A stretch of DNA of 22,393 nt from CBDIHP01 sp965279195 (GTDB lineage: Bacteria > Planctomycetota > Planctomycetia > Isosphaerales > Isosphaeraceae): the NCBI GenBank assembly GCA_965279195.1, contig CBDIHP010000008.1, positions 1 through 22,393 of the forward strand, given 5' to 3'. The position numbers and the translations under genes are program-made. The first letter of the stretch is position 1, and every line of letters begins with the position of its first letter. The notes under the pieces are model-generated. The model saw only the letters and a program-made list of their open reading frames with translations, was not told the origin of the DNA and searched no databases. Of this stretch, positions 21,590 through 22,393 are shown one piece after another.

Positions 21590-22393
21590 ATGTCGACGTT
21601 GAAGGACCGTCGCGGCTTCACTTTGATCGAGCTCCTGGTGGTGATCGCGATCATCGCGGTCCTCATCGCGTTGCTCCTGCCGGCGGTGCAATCCGCCAGG
21701 GAGGCGGCGAGGCGGATCCAGTGCACGAACAACCTCAAGCAGGTCGGCCTGGCGCTCCACAACTACGAGTCAATCGCCGGCGCCCTCCCTCCGTCGGTGG
21801 TCCTGAGTGGCTCGGGCAACACGGTCAGCGTCTGGATCGGCTGGAGCGTCCACGGCCGGATCCTGCCAATGATGGAGCAGGGCGCGATGTTCAACGCGAT
21901 CAACTTCGATTACTCGGGCGAGAGCGCGATCAACCTCACGGTCTCGACGCGGAAGATCGCCGCCTACATCTGCCCGAGCGAGGTCGACCCGAACCCGATC
22001 CCCGGGGAATCCGGCAATGTGACGAATTACGGCTTCACGATGGGCGACTGGTACGTCTGGGGCGGATTCGGCTCGACGCGGAACCGTTCGGCGTTCGGGC
22101 CCAACGCGAGCCGCCGTTTCGCCGAATTCACGGACGGGCTGAGCCAGACGATCCTGGCGGCCGAGGTCAAGGCGAAGCAACCCCTTCTCCGCGACTGCGG
22201 CGGGCTCTCCCGCGTGAACCAGGCGGGCAACGTCCCCGGTCCTCAGGCGGACCCCTACGAGGTCGCCCCCGAGTACCAGTCCGGGAAATGCAGCCCGAAT
22301 TTCGGACACTCGGAGTGGAGCGACGGCGCCGCCCACCAGGCTGGGATGACCACCGCATGGACCCCGAACCGGGTCATCTCCGGCGTCGCGAAC
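21590..22393 (+). CDS. DUF1559 protein with prepilin-type N-terminus, truncated at the window end
   Basis: 268 residues are visible; the C-terminus is beyond the window. The ATG at 21590 has a strong GAGGAGA 6 bases upstream. RRGFTLIELLVVIAIIAVLI (residues 7-26) is a type IV prepilin/pseudopilin signal: cleavage after Gly and methylation of Phe are expected, with E at +5. The following LLLPAVQSAREAARRIQCTN and NLKQVGLALHNYES are the canonical start of the DUF1559 domain, of which planctomycetes have many copies per genome. It is probably assembled or secreted by a type II secretion-like machine; the specific role of these proteins is unknown. The usual H-x-G-G-x-N-x-x-x-x-D-G motif near the C-terminus would be outside the window. 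Confidence 0.95.
   Translation, partial: MSTLKDRRGFTLIELLVVIAIIAVLIALLLPAVQSAREAARRIQCTNNLKQVGLALHNYESIAGALPPSVVLSGSGNTVSVWIGWSVHGRILPMMEQGAMFNAINFDYSGESAINLTVSTRKIAAYICPSEVDPNPIPGESGNVTNYGFTMGDWYVWGGFGSTRNRSAFGPNASRRFAEFTDGLSQTILAAEVKAKQPLLRDCGGLSRVNQAGNVPGPQADPYEVAPEYQSGKCSPNFGHSEWSDGAAHQAGMTTAWTPNRVISGVAN

Overview
The window comes from a high-GC planctomycete, most likely an Isosphaeraceae-type member of the Planctomycetes. This is an inference from content: a DUF1559 pseudopilin-like protein with the motif RRGFTLIELLVVIAII, a secreted protein opening with a LEPR-XLL-like signature (VEGLEARPLLAS), a Tat-exported Gfo/Idh/MocA oxidoreductase, an HTTM-domain gene cluster, and many small DUF proteins (DUF1569, DUF488, DUF427, DUF421, DUF4188). 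No rRNA, tRNA, CRISPR array, transposase or phage gene was seen.

Layout. 1-1955: a truncated DUF1569 gene and a polytopic membrane protein, both minus strand; the latter is riddled with short repeated DNA words and a palindromic insert. 2291-6288 (plus): DUF488, DUF427 and three consecutive SAM-dependent methyltransferases, the last one apparently exported. 6396-8981: an RluA-type pseudouridine synthase (minus) divergent from a Tat-exported oxidoreductase (plus). 9047-11465 (minus): a tightly coupled three-gene cluster with an HTTM membrane domain fused to a DCC thiol-disulfide domain. 11587-12248 (plus): a PIN toxin with its antitoxin, toxin first. 12614-13345 (plus): a remarkable Cys-Tyr-Ser repeat protein with a Pro/Ala-rich tail. 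13487-14122 (minus): DUF421 membrane protein. 14197-18664 (minus): a complete sulfate import operon, rrf2-type regulator, sbp, cysT, cysW, cysA. 18881-20317 (plus): a predicted secreted six-bladed propeller with a PKD-like C-terminus. 20448-21381 (minus): two small DUF proteins. 21590-22393 (plus): a DUF1559 protein cut by the window end.

How it fits together. The strongest functional unit is the sulfate operon. Its regulator carries a three-cysteine cluster, and its promoter holds an inverted repeat (CCTAT-N9-ATAGG) filling the space between -35 and -10, which suggests autoregulated, Fe-S or redox-responsive control. The genes overlap by 17, 4 and 11 bases, but cysA is set apart by a palindromic repeat. 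Similar palindromic repeats lie between convergent genes at about 6292-6378 and 20348-20428; two of the three regions carry the word GAATTGAATCGC. The best candidates for something not yet described are the Cys-Tyr repeat protein, the HTTM-DCC cluster, and the dispersed repeat families.
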